Assembly: GCA_027451865.1 (NCBI GenBank)
Contig: DAIDHW010000003.1
Span: 99,969-163,968, forward strand
Direction of reading: 5' to 3'
Source of the DNA: Leptolyngbyaceae cyanobacterium clean351
GTDB taxonomy: Bacteria > Cyanobacteriota > Cyanobacteriia > DAIDHW01
Length of the DNA stretch: 64,000 nucleotides
Shown: positions 26,515-36,762 of the stretch, in pieces
How the letters are laid out: every line of letters begins with the position of its first letter
How positions within the stretch are numbered: position 1 is the stretch's first letter
The notes under the pieces: generated by a model
Seen by the model: the letters and a program-made list of their open reading frames with translations, nothing else
The model's database searches: none
What the model was told of the DNA's origin: nothing
Program-made: the position numbers and the translations under genes

Positions 26515-26585
26515 GCGGACATAGTTTAGTGGTAAAACCACAGTCTTCCAAACTGTAGTTGCGGGTTCGATTCCCGCTGTCCGCT
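26515..26585 (+). tRNA. tRNA-Gly (TCC)
   Basis: The acceptor stem GCGGACA/TGTCCGC, D arm with TTTAGTGGTAAAA, anticodon stem ACAGT/ACTGT with loop CTTCCAA (anticodon TCC), and T arm GCGGG-TTCGATT-CCCGC fold cleanly. A T follows as discriminator and no CCA is encoded. Confidence 0.95.
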
Positions 26586-26605
26586 TCCTTCACCCTCTAA
26601 AGACC

Positions 26606-26634
26606 GAGGGGCCGGGTTTTTAGCCTGGCCTCTC
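26606..26634. terminator. Hairpin between tRNA-Gly(TCC) and acsF
   Basis: GAGGGGCC and GGCCTCTC form an 8-bp stem with one G-T wobble around a T-rich loop. It lies between two convergent units and could terminate both. There is no clear U-tract after the stem. Confidence 0.45.
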
Positions 26635-26647
26635 GAAGTTACCCCCC

Positions 26648-27724
26648 CTAGCGGACAGCAGTCTGCTGGGCACGCACGTCAATCGGCGGAATAAAATACA
26701 AAGCCACCAAATGACCTAGGTTGGATAGGTACAGAGGCAGCTTGCGGAAGAACTTAAGCACCTTCGGCCCCTCAGCCTGGGCGATCTCGCCTAGGCGGCA
26801 GTTGTTTTCCACGCATTGATCTAGACGCCGATAGAAGTCAGGGTGCTCCACGTCTAAAACCACGGGGAACACCCGCCCAGCGGTTTCGTTAGTCTTGCTG
26901 ATCACGTGGATGTCATATTCCCGAGCATCCAGACCAATAGCCCGGTAGAAGCCGGCCCGCTGGATATCGTTGAGGTACATAGTGGCAAACACCGACAGCA
27001 GGAAGAAGCGGCTCCACAGGCGAGCTCGCCAGTCATTGAGGAACTGGGGTTGAGCTCGCATCACGGCGTCGAAGAAGTCCCCGTGGCGGTTTTCGTCCTG
27101 GCACCAGTTTTCGAAGAATTTGAAGATTGGATAAACTCGGTCCTCGGGGTGGGCTTCTAGGTGCCGGAAGATAGTGATATAGCGCCAGTACCCAATCTTC
27201 TCTGATAGATAGGTGGCGTAGAAGATGAACTTAGGCTGGAAGTAGGTGTACTGGTGGGTCTGGGTGAGGAATCCCAAGTCTAGGGAAAGGTTGAAGTCCG
27301 ACATGGCCTTATTCAAGAAGCCGGCATGGCGGGCTTCATCCCGGGCCATCAAGGCAAAGGACTCCGCTAGCAGCGGGTTACGGCCCTTAAGCTTCCGCGA
27401 GAGTTCTTTGTAGAGTAAGAACCCAGAAAATTCAGCCGTGCAGGAGCGCTCCAGAAATTCCACAAACAGCCGGCGGGTCTCCCCGTCAATGTGCTCCCAG
27501 GACTGGTCAAACTCTGCATCCCGGACGAAGTGATGACGATTGTAGTCAACCCGGAATTCCTCTAACAGTGCCTCTAACTCGGCGGCATTGACTTCCACCT
27601 CCATCCGGGCTACCGCCTCAAAGTCCGTAGTGTAGAACCGGGGGGTAAGGATGGTTTCTTGGGCAGGCACCTTGATGCCGGGTCTAAGCTCGGTAAAATC
27701 CGCTTTTTTTATAGTGTCTACCAT
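26648..27724 (-). CDS. acsF: Aerobic Mg-protoporphyrin IX monomethyl ester (oxidative) cyclase
   Basis: A 358-residue soluble diiron enzyme that forms the isocyclic ring of chlorophyll using O2. Metal-ligand helices are visible: [33 protein letters not shown] (ExxH) and [17 protein letters not shown] (ExxH). The length is normal for cyanobacterial AcsF. The presence of only an oxygen-dependent form in the window does not exclude a second copy elsewhere. It is divergent from the CLC transporter gene, 282 bp away. The start [16 protein letters not shown] has a modest GGAAGA upstream. Confidence 0.96.
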   Translation of the reverse strand: MVDTIKKADFTELRPGIKVPAQETILTPRFYTTDFEAVARMEVEVNAAELEALLEEFRVDYNRHHFVRDAEFDQSWEHIDGETRRLFVEFLERSCTAEFSGFLLYKELSRKLKGRNPLLAESFALMARDEARHAGFLNKAMSDFNLSLDLGFLTQTHQYTYFQPKFIFYATYLSEKIGYWRYITIFRHLEAHPEDRVYPIFKFFENWCQDENRHGDFFDAVMRAQPQFLNDWRARLWSRFFLLSVFATMYLNDIQRAGFYRAIGLDAREYDIHVISKTNETAGRVFPVVLDVEHPDFYRRLDQCVENNCRLGEIAQAEGPKVLKFFRKLPLYLSNLGHLVALYFIPPIDVRAQQTAVR

Positions 27725-27814
27725 TGATCTTCCGTCTGAATGGCCACGACCCCTACTCTAGCAAATCTCTTGACCCCGTAGCACCTTTGAACGCGAAAAT
27801 TAGCACTGCTGCGG

Positions 27815-27847
27815 TTGACACCCGCGGGTAACCTTGCTGAATAGTCT
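27815..27847 (+). promoter_or_regulatory. Possible promoter upstream of the fluoride riboswitch
   Basis: A perfect TTGACA at 27815-27820 is followed by a poor -10 (TGAATA after 17 nt, or TAGTCT after 21 nt). It is positioned to start transcription some 20-30 nt before the aptamer. The -10 assignment is weak. Confidence 0.35.
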
Positions 27848-27871
27848 CAGGTGTGTTAAGCTTCGGCCCAT

Positions 27872-27917
27872 GGCAATGGAGCTTGCCACAACCGCCCGTC
27901 GGGCTGATGGCTCCTAC
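27872..27917 (+). ncRNA. Fluoride (crcB-motif) riboswitch aptamer
   Basis: The segment reads GGCAATGGAGCTTGCC, ACAACC, GCCC-GTC-GGGC, TGATGGCTCCTAC. This matches the fluoride aptamer layout: a GGCnATGG...GCC stem, the AACCGCC core, a short GC hairpin, then the conserved TGATGGCTCCTAC. GGAGC of the first loop can pair with GCTCC at the 3' end to make the pseudoknot. TAGGAGC at 27943-27949 is complementary to GCTCCTA at 27910-27916 and may form the alternative structure of the expression platform. It lies 90 bp before a CLC gene. Confidence 0.92.
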
Positions 27918-28006
27918 CTTTCCGAGGCCCCTCTCAGGAAGCTAGGAGCTTTTGCTTTGAGGCTGCGGGAGGGGGAGAGACACAAACCCCCACGCAGGAG
28001 TCGTTA

Positions 28007-29293
28007 ATGGAGCCTAAACCATCTCACCAACTAGAACCTAATCCGGTTCACCAGTGGGCTCGGGTTGATCAGTTACTTGCCACTATCCAGATTTTCAAGT
28101 GGCTGCCGGTAGCGGTGCTAGTGGGGATTATGGCCGGGACTGGATCGGCAGCCTTGCTAGCTGCCCTAGAGTGGGCGACCCGGTGGCGGGAAGCCCACCT
28201 GTGGATCCTATATTTTTTGCCCCTGGGGGGCTTGGCGAGCGGACTGATGTATCACTACCTCGGCAAGAATGTCGAGGCTGGCAATAACCTCCTGTTGGAG
28301 GAAGTCCATAGCCCGCAAAAGGTCGTGCCAGTACGGATGGCTCCCCTAGTGTTAATTGGGACTGTGCTCACCCACTTCTTCGGGGGTTCTGCTGGCCGGG
28401 AGGGTACTGCCATCCAGATCAGCGGCTCCCTGGCTGACCAGTTGACCCAGTGGCTGCGCCTGAGCAACCGTAACCGCCGCATACTGCTCATGGCCGGGAT
28501 CAGTGGAGGATTTGGGTCTGTATTCGGAATTCCCATCTCTGGTACCCTGTTTGGCCTAGAGGTGTTGACCATCGGTACCTACAGTTACGAAGCCATCTTC
28601 CCTTGCCTAGTGGCCTCGGTTGTGGGCTACCGAGTGACTCTACTCTGGGGGATTGAGCATCCTGTTTACTCGGCCTTTCCAGTCCCCCCCTTGAGTTTGC
28701 CAGGCTTGGTTTATAGCATTATTACCGGGGCGGCTTGCGGCACGGTGGCGATGGTGTTCGCCCGGCTCACCCACCGTTTGGGACACTGGTTTAAAGTCAC
28801 ATTCCCCTATGCCCCCCTCCGGCCTGTGGTGGGAGGCGTAGCCATCGCGGTGATCGTGGTGAGCACTGGGGCCACTCAGTTTATTGGCTTGGGAGTGTCA
28901 ACGATTCTGGAAGCCTTTTCCGCCCCTCTGCCCCCCTGGGACTTCGCAGCCAAACTCGGCCTGACGGCCCTCACCCTCGGAGCTGGGTTTAAGGGGGGAG
29001 AGGTAACCCCCTTGTTCTTCATAGGGGCCACCCTAGGCAACGCCCTGGCCCTAGTCTTGCCTCTGCCCAGACCCCTGCTAGCGGGGATGGGGCTAGCCGC
29101 TGTATTTGCCGGGGCCGCCAACACGCCTGTGTCTTCGACGGTGATGGCCTTTGAGCTATTTGGCCATCAGGCGGGACTCTACGGCGCCATTGCCTGTGTG
29201 GTCAGCTACCTTTTCTCTGGTCACCGCGGAATCTACGGTGCCCAGCGGATCGGCCAGGCCAAGCATCCCCTCCTACCTAGGGAGAGGAGCTAG
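28007..29293 (+). CDS. CLC-F type fluoride/proton antiporter
   Basis: A 428-aa CLC-family protein with about ten to twelve hydrophobic segments. GGSAGREGTAIQISG carries the gating Glu of the GREGP motif in the GREGT form. The canonical GSGIP anion loop is replaced by GNNLL, and the second anion loop reads GGEVTPLFFIG instead of GGIFAP. These changes, plus a fluoride riboswitch directly upstream, indicate a CLC-F exporter rather than a chloride channel; the assignment rests on motif and context. AGGAG lies six bases before the ATG. It would protect against fluoride by proton-coupled export. Confidence 0.88.
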   Translation: MEPKPSHQLEPNPVHQWARVDQLLATIQIFKWLPVAVLVGIMAGTGSAALLAALEWATRWREAHLWILYFLPLGGLASGLMYHYLGKNVEAGNNLLLEEVHSPQKVVPVRMAPLVLIGTVLTHFFGGSAGREGTAIQISGSLADQLTQWLRLSNRNRRILLMAGISGGFGSVFGIPISGTLFGLEVLTIGTYSYEAIFPCLVASVVGYRVTLLWGIEHPVYSAFPVPPLSLPGLVYSIITGAACGTVAMVFARLTHRLGHWFKVTFPYAPLRPVVGGVAIAVIVVSTGATQFIGLGVSTILEAFSAPLPPWDFAAKLGLTALTLGAGFKGGEVTPLFFIGATLGNALALVLPLPRPLLAGMGLAAVFAGAANTPVSSTVMAFELFGHQAGLYGAIACVVSYLFSGHRGIYGAQRIGQAKHPLLPRERS

Positions 29294-29312
29294 GGAGTAG
29301 GAGTCGGGGAGC

Positions 29313-32300
29313 CTATACCCCCTCAATCTGATCTTCTAGCTCCTGGTAAAGCTCCCGCAACTGCTGGAGGTTTTCGGCGCTAGTGTTCCAATAACCTCGG
29401 CCGTTGACCTCCAGGAGCGTGCCGACCATCTTGCGGAAGGAGTGGGGGTTGAGCTCCTTAAGTCGTTGTTGCATCTGGGGGTCCTTGATAAAAGTGGAGT
29501 TAGCGTCTTCGTAGATCCACTCGTCTACCGCTCCCGCCGTCGCCGACCAACCCAGGGTGTTTACCAACCGCTTAGACAGCTCCCGTACCCCCTCATAGCC
29601 GTGGGACAGCATTCCCTCGTACCACTTGGGATTGAGGAGTTTGGTGCGTGAGTCAAGGCGGACCGTTTCGGTTAGGGAGCGCACTTGGGCATTGGCGGTA
29701 GTTGTGTCAGCCATAAAGGCCGCTGGTTTCTTGCCGTCCTCGCGCAGGCGACCTACTACCTTAGTGGGGTCCGAGTCAAAGTAATGGGACACATCCGTCA
29801 GGGAGATCTCCGCTGAGTCCAGGTTTTGAAAGGTCACATCCACGGTCTTGAGGGCCATTTCAAAGACGTCCCGGGCCTGCTCCATAGTACCGGGGCTGTC
29901 GGCACTAAAGGCAAAGGACTTGCGGGCCAGATACATATCCTGCAGCTCCGCTTCATTTTCCCAGGTGCTGTTTTCCACCGCCAGGTTAATGTTAGCCGCG
30001 TAGGAGCCAGAGGCATTAGAGAAGACCCGGGTAGCCGCCTGACGCAGGTCAACCCCCAGAACCTGGGCCTGCTCTAGAGCATGCTTGCGCACAAAGTTCA
30101 TCTCCAGAGGCTCAGGAGCTTCCGCCGCCAGCTTCACTGCCCGGTCTAGGAGCATCATTTGATTCAAGAACAGGTCTCGAAACACCCCAGAGCAGTTCAC
30201 TACTACGTCAATCCGGGGACGGCCCAACTCCCCTAGGGGGATCAACTCCAACTTGTTGACCCGGCCGAGGGAATCGGCTACCGGCATCACCCCCAGCAGT
30301 AGCATCACCTGGGCTAAGGACTCCCCGTAGGTTTTGATGTTGTCTGTCCCCCAGAGGACACAGGCGATGGTCTCTGGCCAAGCCCCTTGATTTTCCGCCC
30401 GCTGCCGCTCTAGGAGCCGGTCGACAACGATCTTAGCGGAGGCCACGGCGGCGGTGGTGGGAATAGCCTGGGGGTCGAGGGCATGAATATTCTTCCCCGT
30501 CGGCAGGACTTCGGGATTGCGCACCGGATCACCCCCGGGACCTGGCAGGATGTACTCTCCTTCTAGGGCCCGCAGCAGTGCCCCTAGTTCGTTGTCAGCC
30601 ACAATCTGCTGTAGGCAGAACTCCAGGTATTCAAAAAGGGGCTTGAGAGCTTGGGGGTCTACCTTTTGATAACCGTGCCGGTGGAGGGCCTCCAGCCAGG
30701 GCTCCTTACGGCCCATCTGGAAGAAGTTAAGCACGGCCACCCGCTCCACCCGCCCCTCAGCGTTGGTTTGCTCTTGGACTAGAGCTGTGACGGCCCCGCG
30801 CACTGCCTCGGTAATCGCCTGTAGCTGTGTAACTGCCCCTAGGTCTCCCTGGTTCTGGCGGCGGTACAGATCTTCTAGATCTATCCCTAGACTGTTGGTG
30901 AGAATCCGGGGCAAGCTGAGAATCTGGTCCTCAGGCCGGTCAAGGCTGGCAATGTTCACCAGGGTGGCTATGGCTTCGGTAGCCGTCGGTGGTTTGCCGA
31001 TCACGTGCAGGCCACAGGGCAGTAGCCGAGACTCGATCTCCATCAGCTTGGCGTACACCTGCCCAACTACCCGGTCTCGGGTCTCGGATTCCAGGTCCCG
31101 GGCATCCTGGTCCGGAAGGGCAATGTCCTGGTCTAGGTTAACCAGGCGACACTTATCGATGATGCTGTTGACAATGGCTGGGCCGCGGCCAGTATCCTTG
31201 AGGGTCTGGTAGGAGGCGATCAGCTCTCCTAATTCCTTGAGACCCTTGTAGAGCCCGGCATTTTCCGCTGGCGGTGTCAGATAGGAAATGGTTTCGGCGT
31301 AGGAGCGCCGCTTGGCAATGGTAGCCTCACTAGGGTTATTGGCAGCGTAGTAGTAGAGATTGGGGATGGAGCCAATCAGGTTATCTGGGTAGCACTCCCC
31401 AGACATACCCATTTGCTTTCCGGGCATAAACTCCAGGGAGCCGTGGGTGCCAAAGTGCAGGACGGCGTCGGCTTGCCAGATCTTCTCCAAGTAAGTGTAG
31501 TAGGCGGCAAAGCCGTGGTGGGGGCTAGCAGAGCGAGAGAACAACAGACGCATCGGGTCCCCTTCGTAGCCAAAGGTAGGCTGCACCCCGACAAACAGGT
31601 TGCCAAAGTGTTTACCATACACCAGTAGGTTTTCCCCGTCGGTGTTCAGGTGCCCTGGGGGGGGCCCCCAGGAAGGCTCCAGGCGCTCGGCGTAGGGGGT
31701 GAGTTGTTGATACTCTGCCACGCTCATGCGATAGGCGACGTTTAGTTCCGGACTGGCATAGCGGGCTTGGGCGTCGTGGAGGACCTCTTGCATCAAGGCC
31801 TCTGGGGAGGCCGGCAGGCCTTGAATGTCGTAGCCATTTTGCTGTAAGGCCTCCATCACCCGGAATATGGAGCCGAAGACATCCAGGTAGGCAGCAGTGC
31901 CCACATTACCCTTGTCAGGGGGAAAACTGAACACCGTAATTGCCAATTTTTTGGCCAGTTTGGGCTTACGGCGCAGGTTTACCCACTGCATCGTCCGTTT
32001 GGCTACTGCCTCAACCCGGTCTTGGAGCGCCACCGCCTTACCGGTCATGCTGTCTCTACCAGACAGGATAATCGGCTCGATTGCTCCATCAAGCTCCGGG
32101 AGAGCAATCTGCAGGGCCACCTGGATCGGGTGTAGGCCCAGGTCACTGTCTTGCCACTCTTCGGTGGTTTGGAAGACCAAGGGCAGGGCCACCAAGTAGG
32201 GACGGTTTAGGCGTTGTAGTGCTTCGATGGCCCGGGGGTGGTCCTGGCGAGCCGGCCCCCCCACCAGGGCAAATCCGGTCAGGGAAACTACCGCATCCAC

Positions 32301-33296
32301 ACTAGGCTTGGGCTCTGTGCGCCCCTGATGGCTATAAAAAAAGGTTTCCACGGGCTTGGCGAAATCTAGCCCCCCGGCAAATACTGGGATCACCCGTGCC
32401 CCCATAGACTCGAACTCTTGAACTACTGCCACGTAGTGGGCGTCATCCCGGGTCACCAGGTGAGTGCGCTGCAACAGTAACCCCACACAGGGGGCTAGGG
32501 GGTCCTTAAGATCGGGGGAAATATCCTCCCGGGAGTTGTACCAGCGCTGATACTCCTGGCTATCTTCAAACATTTGGGGAGCTAGGGGATGCCAGATACC
32601 CTGGTCCGGATAGGTGACCGGGTCACAGTAAACAAAGGTCTGCTGACGGCCCTGGTTGAACACGTAACGGTCCGCCAGCATCAGGAGGAAATTTTCCAAG
32701 TTCTCCCGAGAGCCCCCTAGCCAGTACTGAAAACTGAGCATGAAGTTGCGGGCATCCTGGGCCTTGTCCATGGGTAGGTACTTAAGCACCTGAGGCAGGG
32801 TCCGCAGGAGTTTGAGCATCCCCTCTTGGAAGGAAGCCCCGGACTGCTCCCGCCGCTTCTTCATGAATTGGGCAATTGCACTTTTAGACTGGCCTAACTG
32901 GGCCATAGAGAAGCTGCCTAGCTTGTTCAGGCGCATCAACTGGGGCATCGAGGGGAAAACCACTACCGCGTCTAGGCGGTCCCGGTGGGGTTCTACAGCA
33001 GCTACCACCTTGTCGGCTAGGTCCTCAAGGAAGATGAGTGAGGCAATGAATACGTTAGCCTGCGCTACATCCCGACAAAGGTCCTGGTAGTTGCCGACAT
33101 CCCGCAGTTCCTCAATCAGATAGCCACTCAGTTCAATGGCTAGGCTGGGGTTATGCTCGTTGATTGCCTGGGCTGCTGCCGAAAGGACGCTCTGGTATTG
33201 GGGTTCTAAAACCACATAGACCACCCGCAGTATGGACCGGTCCCCAGGATTCTCGGGGGCGATACGCCGGATGGTGGGCTTAACGTGGGTGAACAT
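29313..33296 (-). CDS. chlH: Magnesium chelatase subunit H
   Basis: A 1327-aa porphyrin-binding subunit that, with ChlI and ChlD, inserts Mg into protoporphyrin IX, the first committed step to chlorophyll. The N-terminus [16 protein letters not shown] is typical. [20 protein letters not shown] contains the conserved His/Glu metal-substrate loop. The length matches cyanobacterial ChlH. The ORF track starts 12 codons earlier, but the ATG at 33296 has AAGGAG upstream and the family N-terminus. It converges with the CLC-F gene (19-bp gap). acsF lies beyond that on the same strand, so two chlorophyll genes are near but not in one operon. Confidence 0.97.
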   Translation of the reverse strand: MFTHVKPTIRRIAPENPGDRSILRVVYVVLEPQYQSVLSAAAQAINEHNPSLAIELSGYLIEELRDVGNYQDLCRDVAQANVFIASLIFLEDLADKVVAAVEPHRDRLDAVVVFPSMPQLMRLNKLGSFSMAQLGQSKSAIAQFMKKRREQSGASFQEGMLKLLRTLPQVLKYLPMDKAQDARNFMLSFQYWLGGSRENLENFLLMLADRYVFNQGRQQTFVYCDPVTYPDQGIWHPLAPQMFEDSQEYQRWYNSREDISPDLKDPLAPCVGLLLQRTHLVTRDDAHYVAVVQEFESMGARVIPVFAGGLDFAKPVETFFYSHQGRTEPKPSVDAVVSLTGFALVGGPARQDHPRAIEALQRLNRPYLVALPLVFQTTEEWQDSDLGLHPIQVALQIALPELDGAIEPIILSGRDSMTGKAVALQDRVEAVAKRTMQWVNLRRKPKLAKKLAITVFSFPPDKGNVGTAAYLDVFGSIFRVMEALQQNGYDIQGLPASPEALMQEVLHDAQARYASPELNVAYRMSVAEYQQLTPYAERLEPSWGPPPGHLNTDGENLLVYGKHFGNLFVGVQPTFGYEGDPMRLLFSRSASPHHGFAAYYTYLEKIWQADAVLHFGTHGSLEFMPGKQMGMSGECYPDNLIGSIPNLYYYAANNPSEATIAKRRSYAETISYLTPPAENAGLYKGLKELGELIASYQTLKDTGRGPAIVNSIIDKCRLVNLDQDIALPDQDARDLESETRDRVVGQVYAKLMEIESRLLPCGLHVIGKPPTATEAIATLVNIASLDRPEDQILSLPRILTNSLGIDLEDLYRRQNQGDLGAVTQLQAITEAVRGAVTALVQEQTNAEGRVERVAVLNFFQMGRKEPWLEALHRHGYQKVDPQALKPLFEYLEFCLQQIVADNELGALLRALEGEYILPGPGGDPVRNPEVLPTGKNIHALDPQAIPTTAAVASAKIVVDRLLERQRAENQGAWPETIACVLWGTDNIKTYGESLAQVMLLLGVMPVADSLGRVNKLELIPLGELGRPRIDVVVNCSGVFRDLFLNQMMLLDRAVKLAAEAPEPLEMNFVRKHALEQAQVLGVDLRQAATRVFSNASGSYAANINLAVENSTWENEAELQDMYLARKSFAFSADSPGTMEQARDVFEMALKTVDVTFQNLDSAEISLTDVSHYFDSDPTKVVGRLREDGKKPAAFMADTTTANAQVRSLTETVRLDSRTKLLNPKWYEGMLSHGYEGVRELSKRLVNTLGWSATAGAVDEWIYEDANSTFIKDPQMQQRLKELNPHSFRKMVGTLLEVNGRGYWNTSAENLQQLRELYQELEDQIEGV

Positions 33297-33445
33297 GCAG
33301 TCTAGCTCCTTAAAGTGCTGCGAACAGGGCAAACCATGCGAACATTAAAAACCACTGAGGTAGAGGGAAAGCCTGCCAAGGCCTGTCTACAACCCTAGGC
33401 GATTGTGAGGATTAGGTATTTCTGCCAATTGTATCAGGAATAGGT

Positions 33446-33985
33446 TCACGGGCGCGGGATCAGCTCCACCCCATCCCGGCCATCCGTCTCCTGGAGGTAG
33501 ACCTTGACTTGTTCCTCTTGAGCCGTAGGAAGTTGCTTGCCCACAAAGTCTGGGTGGATGGGCAGCTGCCGATGACCACGGTCGATTAGTACCAGCAGCC
33601 GGATTAGGTTAGGTCTGCCGTACTCACTGACAGCATTTAGAGCCGCTCGGATCGTCCGGCCTCGATAGATTACATCATCTACAAGCACCACCATCTTGCC
33701 GTCTATGGGCACCGGCAGGTTGGTAGGGGCCGGGGTGCGCAGGCCAATCTGCGGTAGGTCATCGCGGTAAAAGGTAATATCCAAGGCCCCCACTTCCACC
33801 AACACCCCCTCCAAAATCTCAATCTGCCGCGCCAGTAACCGTGCCAGGGGGACGCCCCGGGTATATATCCCCAGTAAGACCACCTGGGACAGGTCTCCAG
33901 TCTGCTCTACTACCTGGGAGGCTAAACGAGTAATGGTACGGCGTAATTCTTCAGCGGAGAGGATCTCTACGACTTCCGTGGCCAT
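33446..33985 (-). CDS. pyrR: Bifunctional pyr operon regulator / uracil phosphoribosyltransferase PyrR
   Basis: A 179-residue type I PRTase. [19 protein letters not shown] is the PRPP-binding loop, and [14 protein letters not shown] and [17 protein letters not shown] are PyrR-specific. In Gram-positive bacteria PyrR binds pyr mRNA; in cyanobacteria the UPRTase activity is the safer assignment. It overlaps the upstream acyltransferase gene by 19 bp. No pyr gene or PyrR-binding leader is visible nearby. Confidence 0.92.
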   Translation of the reverse strand: MATEVVEILSAEELRRTITRLASQVVEQTGDLSQVVLLGIYTRGVPLARLLARQIEILEGVLVEVGALDITFYRDDLPQIGLRTPAPTNLPVPIDGKMVVLVDDVIYRGRTIRAALNAVSEYGRPNLIRLLVLIDRGHRQLPIHPDFVGKQLPTAQEEQVKVYLQETDGRDGVELIPRP

Positions 33986-35157
33986 GGTTCCAAGGTGTCC
34001 AGGTTAGTTTGGATCTGGGTGCGGATCTGGTCCATTAACTTGATCAGGGTGCCCGGGCGGTCCCCTTGGTAAGCCCCTAGGTGCTCCTGCAAGTTGAGAG
34101 GTTCTCCTACGGTTAGGCAGGCCTGGCGTAACCCTTTATCAGGGGGGCGGTCAACCCCTAGTAACTCCCGCTCGAAGCGGGCGACCGTATCTAAACAACG
34201 CTCTAGGGTAGGTTTTTCCCGGACGTAGCCCTCGTAGAGAGCATCAAAGTTGAGAACCCGGGCCATGGAGCGGCGGATTTGCGCCGGGGTCCAAAAGACA
34301 TCCCCCCCCTCAGGGGCTTCCAGGAGGCTGTTACAGATTCTATACGCCCGGTCTCGGTCAGGTTCTCCGGGGAGGCTGGCTAGACCCAAGACCTGCTCAC
34401 TGCTGTGCAGGAGGTGTTTTTTAAGCTCCCTGAGGCGCTGGTCCCAGGTCAGCCCCGGAGCAGGCTGTAAACCATAGCTAACCTCAGCCCGCTCCAGTAT
34501 CTCTCTGGTAAGGATGCTGAGGCGGTCAACGACGCCTCCCTCATGCCTGAGGCCCAGGGAAGCCTCGAGGACACGGAGACTGCGCTCTAGGGTATTGGTA
34601 GTGTCCTGGGGGTAGAAGTACTTGACACTGACGGGGAGGACATAGCAGGGGTGGCTGTGGCCTTGCCGTTGTTCGTGGCCTAGGACCTGGAAAGCCATTT
34701 GCACTCCCCCAGCCCGCAGAGGCATGACGGTATCGTTTTGGAAGGAACAACCCCCCTCAGCAAATACTACTAGCTTGGCGTCTGGTTGCCTAAGGACTGC
34801 CAAGGTCTGGGCTACACTAGCCCGGTCAGCGGCCCCCCGGCGGACAGAGTAACAACCTAGGCGCTGCAGCAGGGGACCTAGGCTACCCTGCATGGCCTCC
34901 AGGGCAGTCAAGTAGTAAAACAGAGGCCCCCACCGGGCGGAGAGGCCGTAGAGGGCTACCGGCTCATCAAAGGTAGGGTGGTTGGGAAACAAAAGCACCC
35001 GTTCCCTGGTCAGGGGCTGAAGTTTTGCCAATACCCCGGGGGCGAGAGTGAGGCGAAAGTGACAGCGCCAACGGGCCACCGCCGGGGCGAGGAACTGAAA
35101 TAACCGGGCGGTGGGGGTGTGCCGGCGACAGGGGTAGAATAGGGCCTCGCGACTCAT
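33967..35157 (-). CDS. PlsC-like lysophospholipid/glycerol-3-phosphate acyltransferase family protein
   Basis: A 396-aa protein with a PlsC-type N-terminal half. [18 protein letters not shown] takes the place of block I, but the spacing is H-x3-D (or H-x4-E) rather than H-x4-[17 protein letters not shown] fits block II and [24 protein letters not shown] fits block III with its conserved Glu. The C-terminal half (about 230-390) is helical and charged with no recognised domain. No membrane helix is obvious, so peripheral association is likely. It overlaps both speB (4 bp, ATGA) and pyrR (19 bp). Confidence 0.7.
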   Translation of the reverse strand: MSREALFYPCRRHTPTARLFQFLAPAVARWRCHFRLTLAPGVLAKLQPLTRERVLLFPNHPTFDEPVALYGLSARWGPLFYYLTALEAMQGSLGPLLQRLGCYSVRRGAADRASVAQTLAVLRQPDAKLVVFAEGGCSFQNDTVMPLRAGGVQMAFQVLGHEQRQGHSHPCYVLPVSVKYFYPQDTTNTLERSLRVLEASLGLRHEGGVVDRLSILTREILERAEVSYGLQPAPGLTWDQRLRELKKHLLHSSEQVLGLASLPGEPDRDRAYRICNSLLEAPEGGDVFWTPAQIRRSMARVLNFDALYEGYVREKPTLERCLDTVARFERELLGVDRPPDKGLRQACLTVGEPLNLQEHLGAYQGDRPGTLIKLMDQIRTQIQTNLDTLEPWPRKS

Positions 35158-36053
35158 GGAGAAGAAACAAGAAACTTATAGCCGATGAGCTTATGGGCTA
35201 GTTTGGCGGCGGTAAACTCTGAGACCACAGAATCTTGGACCGGGGCTAGTTCCATAATGTCCGCACCAATCACCTCGTAGTCAGCGAACAGACGCCGGCA
35301 AAACCCGAGCAGAGAATACCAATTGAGGCCTCCGGGTTCCGGGGTGCCCACACCCGGAATCAAGGTAGGGTCAATGCCATCTAGGTCCACGGTCAAAAAT
35401 ACCCGCCGGGTAGCTACGGCGGCTAGGGCCCGGTCCGACCAGAGCGGGTCGGCGGCGATTTCCCGAGCCCGCAGGACCATCAACCCCTGGCTACGCACAA
35501 AGTCTGCTTCCTCACGACACAGACTACGGACACCAATCTGCACCGTCGGCACCCCTAAATCCACAATCCGGCGCATCACACAGGCATGGTTGTATTTAGA
35601 ACCTTCATACTCATCCCGCAGGTCCGTATGGGCATCGATCTGCACCACTGTAAAGGGAGCCAGGCCGGCCTGCAGGTAGCCTTGAACAATCCCGGTAGTG
35701 ATGCTGTGCTCACCCCCTAGGGAAACGACAAACTTGCCGGCCTGGGCTAACTGGCAGACCACAGCTCGGCAACTATCAAGCATGCTCTGGGCCGACAATT
35801 CGGGTTCAACCCCTGTGTCGCAGATGGGTGGATGAGTATAGATCCCTACTGGCCACACCTCTTCCTCAAGCTCTTCATCGTAGTACTCCACCTGCTGGGA
35901 AGCATTCAGAATCGCCGCCGGACCCCTTTGGCAGCCCCGGCGATAGGTGGTGGTGGCCTCGTAGGGGATGGGGAGAATCACCACCCGGGCCCGGTCATAG
36001 CCAGTGTTGACATCGGGACCAAGAAAAGGCTCAAGGGCAGTTTGGGTAACCAT
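35154..36053 (-). CDS. speB: Agmatinase (ureohydrolase family)
   Basis: A 299-aa Mn-dependent hydrolase splitting agmatine to putrescine and urea. The metal motifs are complete: SLGGEHSITTGIV, VVQIDAHTDLRDEY (DAHxD) and LTVDLDGIDPTLIPGVGTPEPGG (DxDxxDP). The ATG at 36053 (MVTQTALEPF) is preferred to the GTG at 36086 in the ORF track. Cyanobacterial members of this family include guanidine hydrolases as well as agmatinases, so the substrate is not certain. Released urea could re-enter nitrogen metabolism. It is coupled to the acyltransferase gene by an ATGA overlap. Confidence 0.82.
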   Translation of the reverse strand: MVTQTALEPFLGPDVNTGYDRARVVILPIPYEATTTYRRGCQRGPAAILNASQQVEYYDEELEEEVWPVGIYTHPPICDTGVEPELSAQSMLDSCRAVVCQLAQAGKFVVSLGGEHSITTGIVQGYLQAGLAPFTVVQIDAHTDLRDEYEGSKYNHACVMRRIVDLGVPTVQIGVRSLCREEADFVRSQGLMVLRAREIAADPLWSDRALAAVATRRVFLTVDLDGIDPTLIPGVGTPEPGGLNWYSLLGFCRRLFADYEVIGADIMELAPVQDSVVSEFTAAKLAHKLIGYKFLVSSP

Positions 36054-36092
36054 AGCATCAGGGTAAGACTTCCCTGATCTTGCCACAGGCGC

Positions 36093-36731
36093 TCAAGTAC
36101 CAGGGAGCGCCAATAACTCCTCACTAAAGTGGGAGCGGTCCCCCAACAACTGCAGCAGCGGCCCATGCTCTGCAAACCTCACTAGACTGACGGAGGCGGC
36201 GGGCATGTCGATCCGGTCACGGTAGCGCCCCAAGTCAATGCCTAGCAAACTACACAGGATGATCCGCAGGGTAGCCTTGTGGGAAACTATCAACACCGCT
36301 CCTTGGCGATGCTGCTGTTGAATTTCGTTGATCACTTGATCGGCCCGGATGGCAATCTCCACCGCTGTTTCCCCGGCCGTAGGGGGGTTCCAGGCTGGCT
36401 CTGCTAGCCAGCGCAGGTAGTCCTGGGGATACTCCGCCTGCACGGCAGCGGCAGTCTTACCTTCCCAGGCCCCGTAGGCGATCTCCCGGAGGCCAGGACG
36501 CACCTGGGGGGTTATCCCCAGGGCTGTACAAAGGGGCTCAGCGGTGGATAGGGCCCGCTGCAGGGGGCTGGTGTACACCGCCTGCCAGGGTAGGTGGGCA
36601 TGTTTCTGGGCAAAGGCAGCGGCCATGCGCTCCCCCGCCGGAGTTAAGGGGGGGTCTAGGTCACCACAGAAGCCACCGGTGCGACTATACGTGGTCTCAC
36701 CGTGGCGCAACAGGTATAGATGCAGAGTCAT
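36093..36731 (-). CDS. Histidine phosphatase family protein (phosphoglycerate mutase-like)
   Basis: A 212-residue protein. LYLLRHGETTYSRTGGFCGDLDPPLTPAG contains the RHGE phosphohistidine motif, and LIVSHKATLRIILCSLLG the second catalytic His. The size fits single-domain cofactor-dependent phosphatases such as CobC/GpmB rather than glycolytic Gpm. The substrate is unknown. It lies 39 bp upstream of speB and 31 bp downstream of bioY on the same strand. Confidence 0.82.
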   Translation of the reverse strand: MTLHLYLLRHGETTYSRTGGFCGDLDPPLTPAGERMAAAFAQKHAHLPWQAVYTSPLQRALSTAEPLCTALGITPQVRPGLREIAYGAWEGKTAAAVQAEYPQDYLRWLAEPAWNPPTAGETAVEIAIRADQVINEIQQQHRQGAVLIVSHKATLRIILCSLLGIDLGRYRDRIDMPAASVSLVRFAEHGPLLQLLGDRSHFSEELLALPGT

Positions 36732-36762
36732 GGAAGAGTATAAGTTATGACCAGTAGATGGC

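Noticed and set aside
28007-29293. Annotation of the CLC gene as a voltage-gated chloride channel
   Set aside because: The fluoride riboswitch directly upstream and the altered anion-binding loops favour a fluoride/proton antiporter.
30763-31212. 149-aa plus-strand ORF inside chlH
   Set aside because: Arg/Ser-rich antisense shadow of a strongly conserved gene.
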